Origin: an uncultured Eubacteriaceae bacterium
GTDB lineage: Bacteria > Bacillota > Clostridia > Eubacteriales > Eubacteriaceae
Assembly: GCA_947630385.1 (NCBI GenBank)
Contig: CANRHG010000049.1
Coordinates: 1 to 10,842, forward strand
Length of the DNA stretch: 10,842 nucleotides
Reading direction: 5' to 3'
In this document: one piece after another, positions 1-5,920 of the stretch
Layout: every line of letters begins with the position of its first letter
Numbering within the stretch: the first letter of the stretch is position 1
Position numbers and translations under genes: made by a program
Notes under the pieces: generated by a model
What the model saw: only the letters and a program-made list of their open reading frames with translations
The model's database searches: none
What the model was told of the DNA's origin: nothing

Positions 1-372
1 TATTTTAACGACGGTTACATCGACCCCGAGACCCAACAGGAACTCTACGACGAGGAGATCGCTGCCAACGGTACGGTCGTCAACTTTGAAAACACGCAGG
101 CCGGGACCAACGAGCACCAGACGGGCCTTGCCGTCGACGTATCGACCGCCGACACCGACTACCTGCTTCGCCAGGACTTCGCCCTGACCAGTGCCTATAA
201 CTGGCTCGTCGCCAACGCGCCGTCGTACGGTTTTGTCGTACGCTACCCGCAGGGCAAAGAAGACGTCACGGGCGTGATCTACGAACCCTGGCACCTGCGC
301 TACGTCGGGAGCGAAAACGCTAGAAGAATGAGCGACAGCGGGCAGGTCTTAGAAGAATACGCGGGAGGCTAA
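1..372 (+). CDS. VanY-type D-alanyl-D-alanine carboxypeptidase, C-terminal part
   Basis: The reading frame is open from base 1 to a TAA at 370-372, so the N-terminus lies outside the window; 123 residues are visible. They hold the zinc-site motifs of peptidase family M15B: NEHQTGLAVD (residues 37-46 of the fragment, with ligands H39 and D46 of the S/N-x-H-x-x-G-x-A-x-D pattern) and EPWH (95-98, catalytic Glu95 and ligand His98). Family members remove the terminal D-alanine from peptidoglycan stem pentapeptides outside the cell and are usually anchored by an N-terminal signal or membrane helix, which cannot be seen here. The stop is 1 nt from the next start, and the GGAGG at 364-368 inside this gene serves the next one, so the two are co-transcribed. 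Nothing shows a van resistance cluster; a general cell-wall role is more likely. Confidence 0.93.
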   Translation, partial: YFNDGYIDPETQQELYDEEIAANGTVVNFENTQAGTNEHQTGLAVDVSTADTDYLLRQDFALTSAYNWLVANAPSYGFVVRYPQGKEDVTGVIYEPWHLRYVGSENARRMSDSGQVLEEYAGG

Positions 373-373
373 G

Positions 374-1153
374 ATGAAAGTCGCGCTGATTCAGCTTGAT
401 GTGGGCCGGAACGTACAGGAAAATTTAAAAAAAGCGGAGCATTTTGTAAGGCAAGCTTCCGGCGCTAATATCATCGTTTTACCGGAAGCTTTTTTAGCGC
501 CGTTTGGAACCCCTCTTGATTTAAATCTAAAGACTTTTCATGAGACTTTTTCCACCCTCGCGCCCGATTCCCTGTTGGTTGCCGGGACGGTCCCGGAGAC
601 CGTAGGGGGTAGGACTTACAACACCTGCTTTTGTTATAAAAACGGAAGGCGCGCCTTTTACCGCAAGATCCACCTGTTTGAGGCCCACAGTAAGGACGTC
701 GAAGTCAGTGAAGCGGATAGGTATTTCCCAGGAAATGCGTACAGCGTTTTTAAAGACACTCCGGTTCCGGTCGGCTTTGCGGTGTGTTACGACCTGCGCT
801 TTCCGGAACAGTTTGTAAATTTGAGCCAAATGGGGGCCGGGATCATCGCCGTTCCCGCGGCCTTTAATTATTATACGGGCCGGCGCGACTGGGAGCTTTT
901 GTGCCGGGCAAGGGCGTGTGACAGCCAAAGCTACCTCCTCGCCTGCGCGCCCGCCCAGAGTAAAGAGCACTTTCCGGTCTACGGCCACTCGCTCATCGCC
1001 GCGCCGGACGGCAGTCTCGTAGCGGATATCGGGACGGATGAAGGAATTCTAACGGCTGAGCTCGACCTTGGTCTTATTGAAAAAATAAGGGGAGAGCTTC
1101 CGGTATTAAAGGGGAATAGGAATGAAAATAAATTTAAAAGAGTTTGGTTTTAA
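374..1153 (+). CDS. Carbon-nitrogen hydrolase, nitrilase superfamily (omega-amidase-like)
   Basis: A 259-residue soluble enzyme with the complete nitrilase-superfamily triad: Glu38 in VLPEAF, Lys98 in YRKIHLFE and Cys138 in GFAVCYDLRFPE. Family members hydrolyse C-N bonds of amides, carbamoyl compounds or nitriles through a cysteine thioester. The RKIHLFE and CYDLRFPE segments resemble the Nit2/omega-amidase branch, which deamidates alpha-ketoglutaramate and similar omega-amides, but the substrate cannot be fixed from sequence. The ATG is preceded by GGAGG at 364-368. The tail after VLKGNR (about 10 residues) looks longer than usual for the branch because the 3' end reads into the start of the next gene, overlapping it by 32 nt in another frame. 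It sits between a D,D-carboxypeptidase and a P1 aminopeptidase, which suggests work on peptide- or amide-derived products. Confidence 0.9.
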   Translation: MKVALIQLDVGRNVQENLKKAEHFVRQASGANIIVLPEAFLAPFGTPLDLNLKTFHETFSTLAPDSLLVAGTVPETVGGRTYNTCFCYKNGRRAFYRKIHLFEAHSKDVEVSEADRYFPGNAYSVFKDTPVPVGFAVCYDLRFPEQFVNLSQMGAGIIAVPAAFNYYTGRRDWELLCRARACDSQSYLLACAPAQSKEHFPVYGHSLIAAPDGSLVADIGTDEGILTAELDLGLIEKIRGELPVLKGNRNENKFKRVWF

Positions 1154-2072
1154 GATCGGCCACGCCCAGGACCTAAGCCGTGGCACGGGCATTACCGTCA
1201 TCTTAAGGGATGAAGGCATGGGCGCCGGGCTAAATATCGCCGGAGGCGGTCCGGCTTCCAGGGAAAGCGCGCTCCTTAGCGATCTTTCCGAAGCCCAAAA
1301 AATCGACGCGGTCGTACTCTCGGGTGGTTCGGCTTTCGGGCTCGACGCGGCCGGTGGGGTACAAAAGTACCTCGAAGAACACGGAATTGGCCTTGATACC
1401 GGCGTACGCCTGGTACCACTGGTCGTGCAGTCGGGGCTCTTTGACCTGGGCGTGGGCGACCGCATGGCGGCTCCGGATAGCGCCATGGCCTATCAGGCCT
1501 GCAAAAACGCCCAAACCGGAGATCCGGACGAAGAAGGCTCTATCGGGGCTGGAACCGGCGCGACCATCGGTAAGGTCTTGGGCGATAAGAGCTGGATGAA
1601 GTCCGGTATCGGTACGTACGCGATCAAAGTCGGAGATCTGAAAGTGGGGGCGATCATCGCCGTAAACGCCTTTGGCGACGTTTACGAAAAAGGCAAGGAA
1701 ATCGCCGGTGCCTACGTAGACGGAAAACTCGTCTCGACTTTTGATCTCATGTTAAAAAATTACAAAGAGCACTTTGGTTTTGTGCGGGGCAATACGACGA
1801 TCGGCTGCATTCTGACCAACGCGGACTTCGACAAAGCCCGCCTCAACAAGGTAGCGCAGATGGCCCAAGACGGGATCGCGCGGGCGATCGTTCCGGTACA
1901 CACGACGATGGACGGGGACAGCCTTTACGCCGTTACGACCGGTGAAGTAAAAACGGATCTCAACCTTACCGGAGCTATGGCCGCTTATGTAACCGAAAAA
2001 GCCATCGTCCGGGCCGTAAAAAACGCACAAAGCTTGTTTGGAATACCATCTTATAAGGAAATTTTTAACTAA
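1122..2072 (+). CDS. P1 family peptidase (DmpA/NylC-like, self-cleaving N-terminal nucleophile hydrolase)
   Basis: A 316-residue protein of the DmpA/L-aminopeptidase D-esterase family (S58, often named P1 family peptidase). Visible landmarks are FKIGHAQD near the N-terminus (10-17), the Gly-rich VVLSGGSAFGLDAAGGV (64-80), GAGTGATIGK (142-151), the processing region GNTTIG (223-228) and HTTMDGDSLYAV (260-271). In relatives the precursor cuts itself before a Ser or Thr that becomes the new N-terminal nucleophile. By analogy with NylC (Asn-Thr cut), the cut here would be Asn224/Thr225. Family substrates range from peptides with N-terminal Ala (including D-Ala) and beta-amino acids to nylon oligomers, so the substrate is open. 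Its ATG lies inside the end of the preceding amidase gene, with a GGGGAATAGG purine stretch upstream, which implies translational coupling. Confidence 0.92.
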   Translation: MKINLKEFGFKIGHAQDLSRGTGITVILRDEGMGAGLNIAGGGPASRESALLSDLSEAQKIDAVVLSGGSAFGLDAAGGVQKYLEEHGIGLDTGVRLVPLVVQSGLFDLGVGDRMAAPDSAMAYQACKNAQTGDPDEEGSIGAGTGATIGKVLGDKSWMKSGIGTYAIKVGDLKVGAIIAVNAFGDVYEKGKEIAGAYVDGKLVSTFDLMLKNYKEHFGFVRGNTTIGCILTNADFDKARLNKVAQMAQDGIARAIVPVHTTMDGDSLYAVTTGEVKTDLNLTGAMAAYVTEKAIVRAVKNAQSLFGIPSYKEIFN

Positions 2073-2122
2073 TTTGTAGGTTCTTGCGAGAAAATAGAAG
2101 TATCATAATTAAGGAGATAACA

Positions 2123-2674
2123 ATGTACAAAAATCCAAAAATTTTTGAAATCATTTTTTATGTTTTAGCCGGACTGTTTTTGATCTATACGCTTTATTCG
2201 ATTTACGTCACGGCCACTTACATCGCCTCGGTCACGGCTTCGGGAATGTATGGAGCGATCCCTTTTTCGGACATCTTAAATTCCTACGTCAGCCAGTGTG
2301 CCCCGTATCTGTTTTATGCCTGTTCGTTCTTCTTCTTTGGTTACGTCACCCACTTCTTAAAGAGAGACGAAAAAGTCGAGGACGAAGTCCCGCAGGACAT
2401 TACGGTAGAACAATCTCAGCCGCCGGTCAACTTTGATTTTAGCCCGGCGCAGGATGTAAAAGGCGAAGAACCCGAAGTGCAAAGCGAATACGAAGAATAT
2501 ACGATCGGCCAGGCCGAACCCCTAGGGATCGAACCGGAAGAACCGGCCGATGAAAAAGAAATCAAAGAAATGGAAGATACGATCGCGGAAGAGCTCGACG
2601 ACACACAGGCCGAAAAGGAAATCGACCAGGTCGAACTCGAAAACGAAGAAGATAAGGAAGAATCGTCCATCTGA
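2123..2674 (+). CDS. Small two-helix membrane protein with long acidic C-terminal tail (hypothetical)
   Basis: Family not recognised. The ATG at 2123 is preferred because AAGGAG lies at 2111-2116 with ideal spacing; a TTG at 2084 would add 13 residues without a ribosome site. The 183-residue product begins with a short basic segment, then a hydrophobic helix at about residues 9-31 (EIIFYVLAGLFLIYTLYSIY). A second helix lies at about 58-78 (YLFYACSFFFFGYV) and ends in FLKRDEK, so both termini probably face the cytoplasm. The last 100 or so residues are hydrophilic and very acidic, with Glu-rich runs and no predicted fold, resembling a disordered cytoplasmic tail. It follows the P1 peptidase gene by 50 nt with no terminator between them and ends just before a strong terminator, so it is probably the last gene of that operon. 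A scaffold or interaction role is conceivable but not shown. Confidence 0.75.
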   Translation: MYKNPKIFEIIFYVLAGLFLIYTLYSIYVTATYIASVTASGMYGAIPFSDILNSYVSQCAPYLFYACSFFFFGYVTHFLKRDEKVEDEVPQDITVEQSQPPVNFDFSPAQDVKGEEPEVQSEYEEYTIGQAEPLGIEPEEPADEKEIKEMEDTIAEELDDTQAEKEIDQVELENEEDKEESSI

Positions 2675-2680
2675 GACGTC

Positions 2681-2709
2681 ACCGGCTCTTAACGGAGCCG
2701 GTTTTTTTT
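2681..2709 (+). terminator. Rho-independent terminator of the vanY-amidase-P1 operon
   Basis: CCGGCTC (2682-2688) pairs perfectly with GAGCCGG (2695-2701) around a 6-nt loop, extended by an A-U pair and followed by an eight-T run at 2702-2709. It begins 7 nt after the stop codon of the acidic-tail membrane protein. Confidence 0.93.
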
Positions 2710-2811
2710 CGGCCCGTTTAAGAGCCTCACTTATTATGCGAGATTACTGCCGTCCTACCTTCCGGATTTTAAACCCAAACACTTATATATATCCAAAATG
2801 TAGCCGAGTTA

Positions 2812-2840
2812 TTGAAAAAGTGTAACAGATATGCTAAAAT
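2812..2840 (+). promoter_or_regulatory. SigA-type promoter of the G5/transglycosylase gene
   Basis: TTGAAA (2812-2817) and TAAAAT (2835-2840) are separated by exactly 17 bp, and TG at 2832-2833 gives an extended -10 (TGC-TAAAAT). The predicted start of transcription is near 2847, leaving a leader of about 32 nt before the ATG at 2879. That leader has no clear Shine-Dalgarno sequence. Confidence 0.8.
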
Positions 2841-2878
2841 TTCAATGCAAAAAAATTTGGTAGAAATTTTAGAAACAT

Positions 2879-3940
2879 ATGGGCAAGAACAGAGTAGTTT
2901 CAAAGGCCAGGCTTTGGATGTTAGCTTTTTTGGGTTTGATCCTTCTAAGCACGGTCTTTGGCATGTTAAGTTATCAATATCTCAGACAAGATCCGGTTAC
3001 GATCAATATAAAGGACGCGCAGGGCTACGTTACCACACAGATCATTCAGAAAAAGCCAAACGAAACGGTTGGCCAAGTGGTTGCACAGGCCGTAGGAGAC
3101 GAAGACAATTATAGTTGCGACTACAACTATGAAGATAAAATCCACTCGATCGATAACCTTGAACTTAATCAAAAAATCGTCGGGAAAATAATCGTCGACG
3201 GAGAGGTTCATCCTTATTCGTCGGGAGCAACGACGGTCGGCGATGTTTTAAAGGAAAACAATATCACCATTAGTCCGGTCGATATCGTTTCGCCGCTACC
3301 GTCGGAGACGTTAACGCAGGCCGACTCCAACATCACGGTTTCAAGAACGAACAGTTCGACGGAAGTCAAGACCGAGATCATCCCGTATATTTCCGAGACG
3401 GTTGAAAACGACGACGCGGCTTACAACAGTACGCAGGTCCTGCAACCGGGTCAAAACGGGGTGCGTTCGTACACCGAAGAAGTTATCTACAATAATGGGG
3501 TAGAGGTCGAACGCCACATCACCAGCGACTCACAAACCAATCCCGTCAATGAAATCGTTGAGGTTGGGACAAACTTAATGGTTGGTAAACCGAACATTCA
3601 AAAGGGTGATATCGAAGCCTGGCGGCCTTATGTTATCAAGGCTTTGGAGTTAAACGAGATCACACCAACCGAAACGATCATCAACCGTGTCTTGCGTCAA
3701 ATCAATACCGAATCAGCGGGAGACCAGAACGCGGATCAGGAATTGTACGACGTCAACACATTGATCGGGCAGGAAGCTAAGGGTTTAATGCAGACCACAC
3801 CGTTTACATTTAACGCTTATCACTTCCCAGGCTACGACGATGTATACAACGGTTTTCATAACCTGCTGGCGGCGATCAATTACGCCAAGGAAGCTTATGG
3901 ACCGGAACTTACGGGGCTTGGAGAAGGACACGGGTTCTAA
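2879..3940 (+). CDS. Membrane-anchored DUF348-G5-lytic transglycosylase (YabE/RpfB-like cell-wall protein)
   Basis: A 353-residue exported protein. A basic N-terminus leads into one hydrophobic segment (residues 11-31), an uncleaved anchor or signal. Residues of about 40-155 contain two DUF348-like beta segments (VTINIKDAQG and the part around KIIVDGEVHPYSSGATTVGDVL). A G5-like domain covers about 160-233 (from TEVKTEIIPY through EEVIYNNGVEVER to NEIVEVG). The C-terminal third is a lysozyme-like SLT domain with catalytic Glu278 in INTES, GLMQTTPFTFNAY (302-314) and a GHGF end. The order DUF348-G5-muralytic domain parallels Bacillus YabE and actinobacterial RpfB, whose muralytic domains differ. 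The expected activity is cleavage of the MurNAc-GlcNAc bond at the cell surface. An in-frame TAG at 2870-2872 makes ATG 2879 the first possible start, yet no ribosome site precedes it. It is monocistronic, with its own promoter and terminator. Confidence 0.87.
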   Translation: MGKNRVVSKARLWMLAFLGLILLSTVFGMLSYQYLRQDPVTINIKDAQGYVTTQIIQKKPNETVGQVVAQAVGDEDNYSCDYNYEDKIHSIDNLELNQKIVGKIIVDGEVHPYSSGATTVGDVLKENNITISPVDIVSPLPSETLTQADSNITVSRTNSSTEVKTEIIPYISETVENDDAAYNSTQVLQPGQNGVRSYTEEVIYNNGVEVERHITSDSQTNPVNEIVEVGTNLMVGKPNIQKGDIEAWRPYVIKALELNEITPTETIINRVLRQINTESAGDQNADQELYDVNTLIGQEAKGLMQTTPFTFNAYHFPGYDDVYNGFHNLLAAINYAKEAYGPELTGLGEGHGF

Positions 3941-3955
3941 TTGAAAAAAACACAT

Positions 3956-3987
3956 GGGATCAAGAGGCTCTCTCTTGATCTCTTTTT
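3956..3987 (+). terminator. Rho-independent terminator after the transglycosylase gene
   Basis: GATCAAGAG (3958-3966) and CTCTTGATC (3972-3980) form a perfect 9-bp stem with a 5-nt loop, extended by a G-U and a G-C pair. Five T residues follow at 3983-3987. It lies 15 nt after the stop codon at 3940. Confidence 0.92.
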
Positions 3988-4105
3988 CATTTCTCGCCTA
4001 TTTAAATATGAGATAACTTAGAAAGAATCTAAAGGGATCTAATAAAAATACATTTAAAACTGGGCGATTAAGGATGAGGTTTTTCGGTGCGCAAATTTTT
4101 AATAT

Positions 4106-4137
4106 TTGGTGGAGTTTTAAAACGACTATGTTAAACT
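4106..4137 (+). promoter_or_regulatory. Possible promoter leading into two hairpins
   Basis: TTGGTG (4106-4111) is followed either by TATGTT (4127-4132, 15-bp spacer) or by an extended -10 TGT-TAAACT (4129-4137, 20-bp spacer). Neither spacing is ideal. It would start transcription close to the first stem-loop, giving either a long leader for the antitoxin gene or a short RNA. Confidence 0.3.
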
Positions 4138-4200
4138 AAGGATTGATAGTCATCCTTATCCATCTGGGACTTCTTTTTAATTTTGATTAAGGAGTTCCAG
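4137..4200 (+). other. Two adjacent stem-loops (possible structured leader or small RNA)
   Basis: The first stem is TAAGGAT (4137-4143) with ATCCTTA (4152-4158), a perfect 7-bp dyad with an 8-nt loop. The second is CTGGGACTTCTT (4164-4175) with AAGGAGTTCCAG (4189-4200), 12 bp including two G-U pairs and a 13-nt loop. A T-rich but interrupted tract follows, so this is at best a weak terminator. TAAGGAT also occurs at 4069-4075, so the right arm of stem 1 has a second possible partner upstream. As DNA, the first dyad could also be a binding site for a dimeric HTH protein such as HigA. Confidence 0.4.
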
Positions 4201-4354
4201 TCTTTATTCTTCTACGTAGATTCTTTTAAATCTCAAGCTTTAATTTTTACTCTTTTGTTTTTTCTTTTTAACCTACCGAGGATTAATCTGGGTCGGAACT
4301 AGCTTAATTAGATCAAATAAGTGAACATTGTTTTTCAGAAAGGAAATGATTAGT

Positions 4355-4660
4355 ATGGCAGTCAATGAAGATCAAATTGGATTATCTCGCGATTATATTT
4401 ATCATCCAGGCGAAGCCTTGGCAGAAGTTTTGGAGAACAAGGAAATTAGCATAAAAGAATTAGCCGATAAAACTGGTCGAACTGAAGAATTTATTCAAGA
4501 ATTCATATGTGGAGAGGAGAATGTCTCTAAAAGTTTTGCCTCTGAACTCGAAAGAGCTTTAGGTATTAGTAAAAATTTTTGGATAAGATTGCAAAAATAT
4601 TACGAACGTGATCTAGCTGGTTTTGAAAAATTAAATCGCTTCAAAGAAGAAACCTTCTAA
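4355..4660 (+). CDS. higA: HigA-family antitoxin-like XRE transcriptional regulator (orphan)
   Basis: A 101-residue DNA-binding protein. The HigA signature is clear: YHPGEALAEVLENKEISIKELADKTG (about residues 16-41), an HTH_3 recognition region through EEFIQEFICGEENVSK, then LERALGISKNFWIRLQKYYERDL (about 65-87), typical of the conserved C-terminal half. HigA proteins neutralise the ribosome-dependent mRNase HigB and repress their own operon. The start at 4355 is chosen because AGGAAA (4341-4346) sits 8 nt upstream; the ATG at 4346 is too close to it, and a TTG at 4328 has no ribosome site. No toxin gene is visible upstream or immediately downstream, so it is an orphan. The gene is distinctly AT-rich relative to the left block. 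It is followed at once by the broken end of a second copy. Confidence 0.85.
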   Translation: MAVNEDQIGLSRDYIYHPGEALAEVLENKEISIKELADKTGRTEEFIQEFICGEENVSKSFASELERALGISKNFWIRLQKYYERDLAGFEKLNRFKEETF

Positions 4661-4669
4661 AGCAGTTAA

Positions 4670-4792
4670 AGTAAAATAATTTTTGAATTATCTATTACAA
4701 AAATTCTAGGTATAAATAGTTCTTTTTGGATAAAACTTCAAGAATTTTATGAGGAGGATTTCGAAAACTTTAAACGAAAGTTTTCAAATTAA
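4670..4792 (+). pseudogene. Decayed C-terminal fragment of a second HigA-like gene
   Basis: The frame 4670-4792 has no start codon and is preceded by an in-frame TAA, but it reads as the last third of a HigA protein. The segment ILGINSSFWIKLQEFYEEDF matches ALGISKNFWIRLQKYYERDL of the intact gene just upstream, and the preceding SKII lines up with its SKSF. It ends at a TAA at 4790-4792. The match ends near the fragment's 5' edge, which is the pattern expected of a tandem duplication, or a neighbouring TA module, that lost its 5' part by deletion. No function is expected. Confidence 0.8.
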
Positions 4793-4823
4793 TTTGATTT
4801 ACCTCGTAGGCTTAAAATAATTC

Positions 4824-4852
4824 TTGCTTTGAAGTCACCGGAAAATTATTAT
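4824..4852 (+). promoter_or_regulatory. Likely promoter of the Fic gene
   Basis: TTGCTT (4824-4829) and TATTAT (4847-4852) are separated by 17 bp. Transcription would begin near 4859, immediately before the three direct repeats, leaving an 80-nt leader to the ATG at 4940. The repeats are therefore downstream of the start point, where a bound protein could act as a roadblock. Confidence 0.5.
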
Positions 4853-4860
4853 AGATTTAC

Positions 4861-4912
4861 TATTGTTCCGTTAAGCGGGATTTTATTGTTCCGATTGGTC
4901 GGTATTATTCCG
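4861..4912 (+). repeat. Three direct repeats TATTRTTCCG in the Fic leader (candidate operator)
   Basis: TATTGTTCCG occurs at 4861-4870 and 4884-4893, and TATTATTCCG at 4903-4912. The first two copies are followed by CGG (4876-4878 and 4900-4902), making imperfect CCG-N5/6-CGG dyads; the second is CCGA-TTGG-TCGG. The Fic protein encoded just downstream starts with an excisionase-type winged helix, so autoregulation through these sites is a reasonable inference. Confidence 0.6.
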
Positions 4913-4939
4913 ATAAGAAAATTCTTGTACTGATTGATT

Positions 4940-5830
4940 ATGTATATATCTGTAAAAGAAGCAGCACAAAAATGGGGAATATCTGAGCGAAGAGTGAGGG
5001 CTTTATGTTCACAAGGTAAAATTCCCGGTACTATTCGAGAAGGCCGAAAATGGAAGATTCCAGAGAATGCTCAAAAGCCAGAAGATGGACGATTTAAAAC
5101 AAACGAAAGTTTATTTGAAAGAATTGATCGTAAAAAAGTTCAACTTGATTCGATACGTCCTATTTCGGAAGAAGATCTAAAACAATTAATGGATGATTTT
5201 ATGATTGAGTACACTTATAATTCAAATGCGATTGAAGGAAATACACTAACCCTTAGAGAAACCGATTTGGTTCTTCATGGTTTAACTATCGATAAAAAAC
5301 CTTTAAAAGATCATTTAGAAGCAGTTGGTCATAAAGAGGCTTTTGAGTTTGTTCAAGAACTCGTAGACGACAAAAAGGTTTTAACAGAATGGGATATAAA
5401 ACAAATTCATTTTCTCGTTTTGACTGATAGAAGAAAAGATCGTGGAGTTTATCGAACTAAGGAGGTTACCATATTAGGAGCTTTACATAAGCCAACGCAA
5501 CCCTACTTAATACAAGAGGAAATGGAGAGGTTACTCCAAAACTACAATAATAGTACAGACCATATTGTAAAAAAATTAACGCAGCTTCATCTTGGTTTCG
5601 AACGGATTCATCCTTTTATTGATGGTAATGGTCGTACCGGACGACTGCTTATTAACCTTGAGCTCATGAAAGCAGGTTTTCCTCCTATTGATGTTAAATA
5701 TGCGGATAGATTGAAGTATTACGACGCTTTTGATCAGTATGATTTAACAGGAAGTTCGGAAGCTATGGAGAAATTGTTAGCTGGGTATATTGAAAACAGG
5801 CTCGACGATTATCTTGCTTTTCTAAAATAG
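4940..5830 (+). CDS. Fic family AMP-transferase with N-terminal excisionase-like HTH (self-inhibited, class II)
   Basis: A 296-residue protein in two parts. Residues 1-45 (YISVKEAAQKWGISERRVRA...GRKWKIP) are a helix-turn-helix of the excisionase/MerR type. The rest is a Fic domain with the inhibitory helix motif SNAIEG (95-100, consensus S/T-x-x-x-E-G/N, Glu99 blocking ATP), a target-docking flap around TKEVTILGALHKP (173-185) and the active-site motif HPFIDGNGRTGR (224-235, catalytic His224). All essential residues are present, so an active, autoinhibited enzyme is expected. Fic enzymes move AMP from ATP to hydroxyl groups of target proteins; bacterial targets include gyrase and topoisomerase IV for some classes, and the target here is unknown. 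The ATG at 4940 lacks a Shine-Dalgarno sequence; a TTG 6 nt upstream is the alternative. It is AT-rich like the antitoxin gene. Confidence 0.9.
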   Translation: MYISVKEAAQKWGISERRVRALCSQGKIPGTIREGRKWKIPENAQKPEDGRFKTNESLFERIDRKKVQLDSIRPISEEDLKQLMDDFMIEYTYNSNAIEGNTLTLRETDLVLHGLTIDKKPLKDHLEAVGHKEAFEFVQELVDDKKVLTEWDIKQIHFLVLTDRRKDRGVYRTKEVTILGALHKPTQPYLIQEEMERLLQNYNNSTDHIVKKLTQLHLGFERIHPFIDGNGRTGRLLINLELMKAGFPPIDVKYADRLKYYDAFDQYDLTGSSEAMEKLLAGYIENRLDDYLAFLK

Positions 5831-5871
5831 AGAATTAGGATAGCAATTGATACTATAACGTTCCCATTAAA

Positions 5872-5920
5872 TAACTCAATGTTTGAAGTTTAGCTCAAAC
5901 TAACTTTAAACATTGAGTTA
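5872..5920. terminator. Long 19-bp hairpin between convergent Fic and Rpn genes
   Basis: TAACTCAATGTTTGAAGTT (5872-5890) pairs with 5902-5920 over all 19 positions, with a single G-U, around an 11-nt loop. No clean T-run follows on either strand. It lies 41 nt after the Fic stop and could act as a transcript-stabilising or bidirectional end structure between convergent genes. A mobile-element remnant is another possibility, but no second copy is visible in the window. Confidence 0.6.

Larger units (their letters stand above)
3988..4354. other. AT-rich non-coding gap upstream of the antitoxin gene
   Basis: No credible gene lies in these 367 nt on either strand. In particular I see no HigB-type toxin frame before the antitoxin, where it would normally sit. 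The stretch holds a 9-bp inverted pair (TAAGGATGA at 4069-4077, TCATCCTTA at 4150-4158), a local hairpin, a longer imperfect hairpin and a possible promoter, all listed separately. An 8-bp palindrome GATTAATC (4281-4288) lies 66 nt before the antitoxin start and could be an operator. Confidence 0.6.

Noticed and set aside
527..988. 153-codon minus-strand ORF opposite the amidase gene
   Set aside because: The plus-strand frame carries the full catalytic triad. The antisense frame has no motif or ribosome site and is a composition shadow.
2550..2825. Lys/Arg-rich plus-strand ORF over the acidic-tail gene
   Set aside because: It is the shifted reading of a GAA/AAA-rich coding tail and runs through the terminator at 2681-2709.
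2845..3114. ORF starting at an ATG just 4 nt after the -10 of the transglycosylase promoter
   Set aside because: It overlaps the transglycosylase gene in another frame, ends in an Arg-rich run with no recognisable features, and the real frame has clear domains. Closeness to the promoter is probably chance.
3988..4354. HigB toxin gene upstream of HigA
   Set aside because: Both strands were read and no HigB-like frame or remnant was found; the sequence is non-coding in character.
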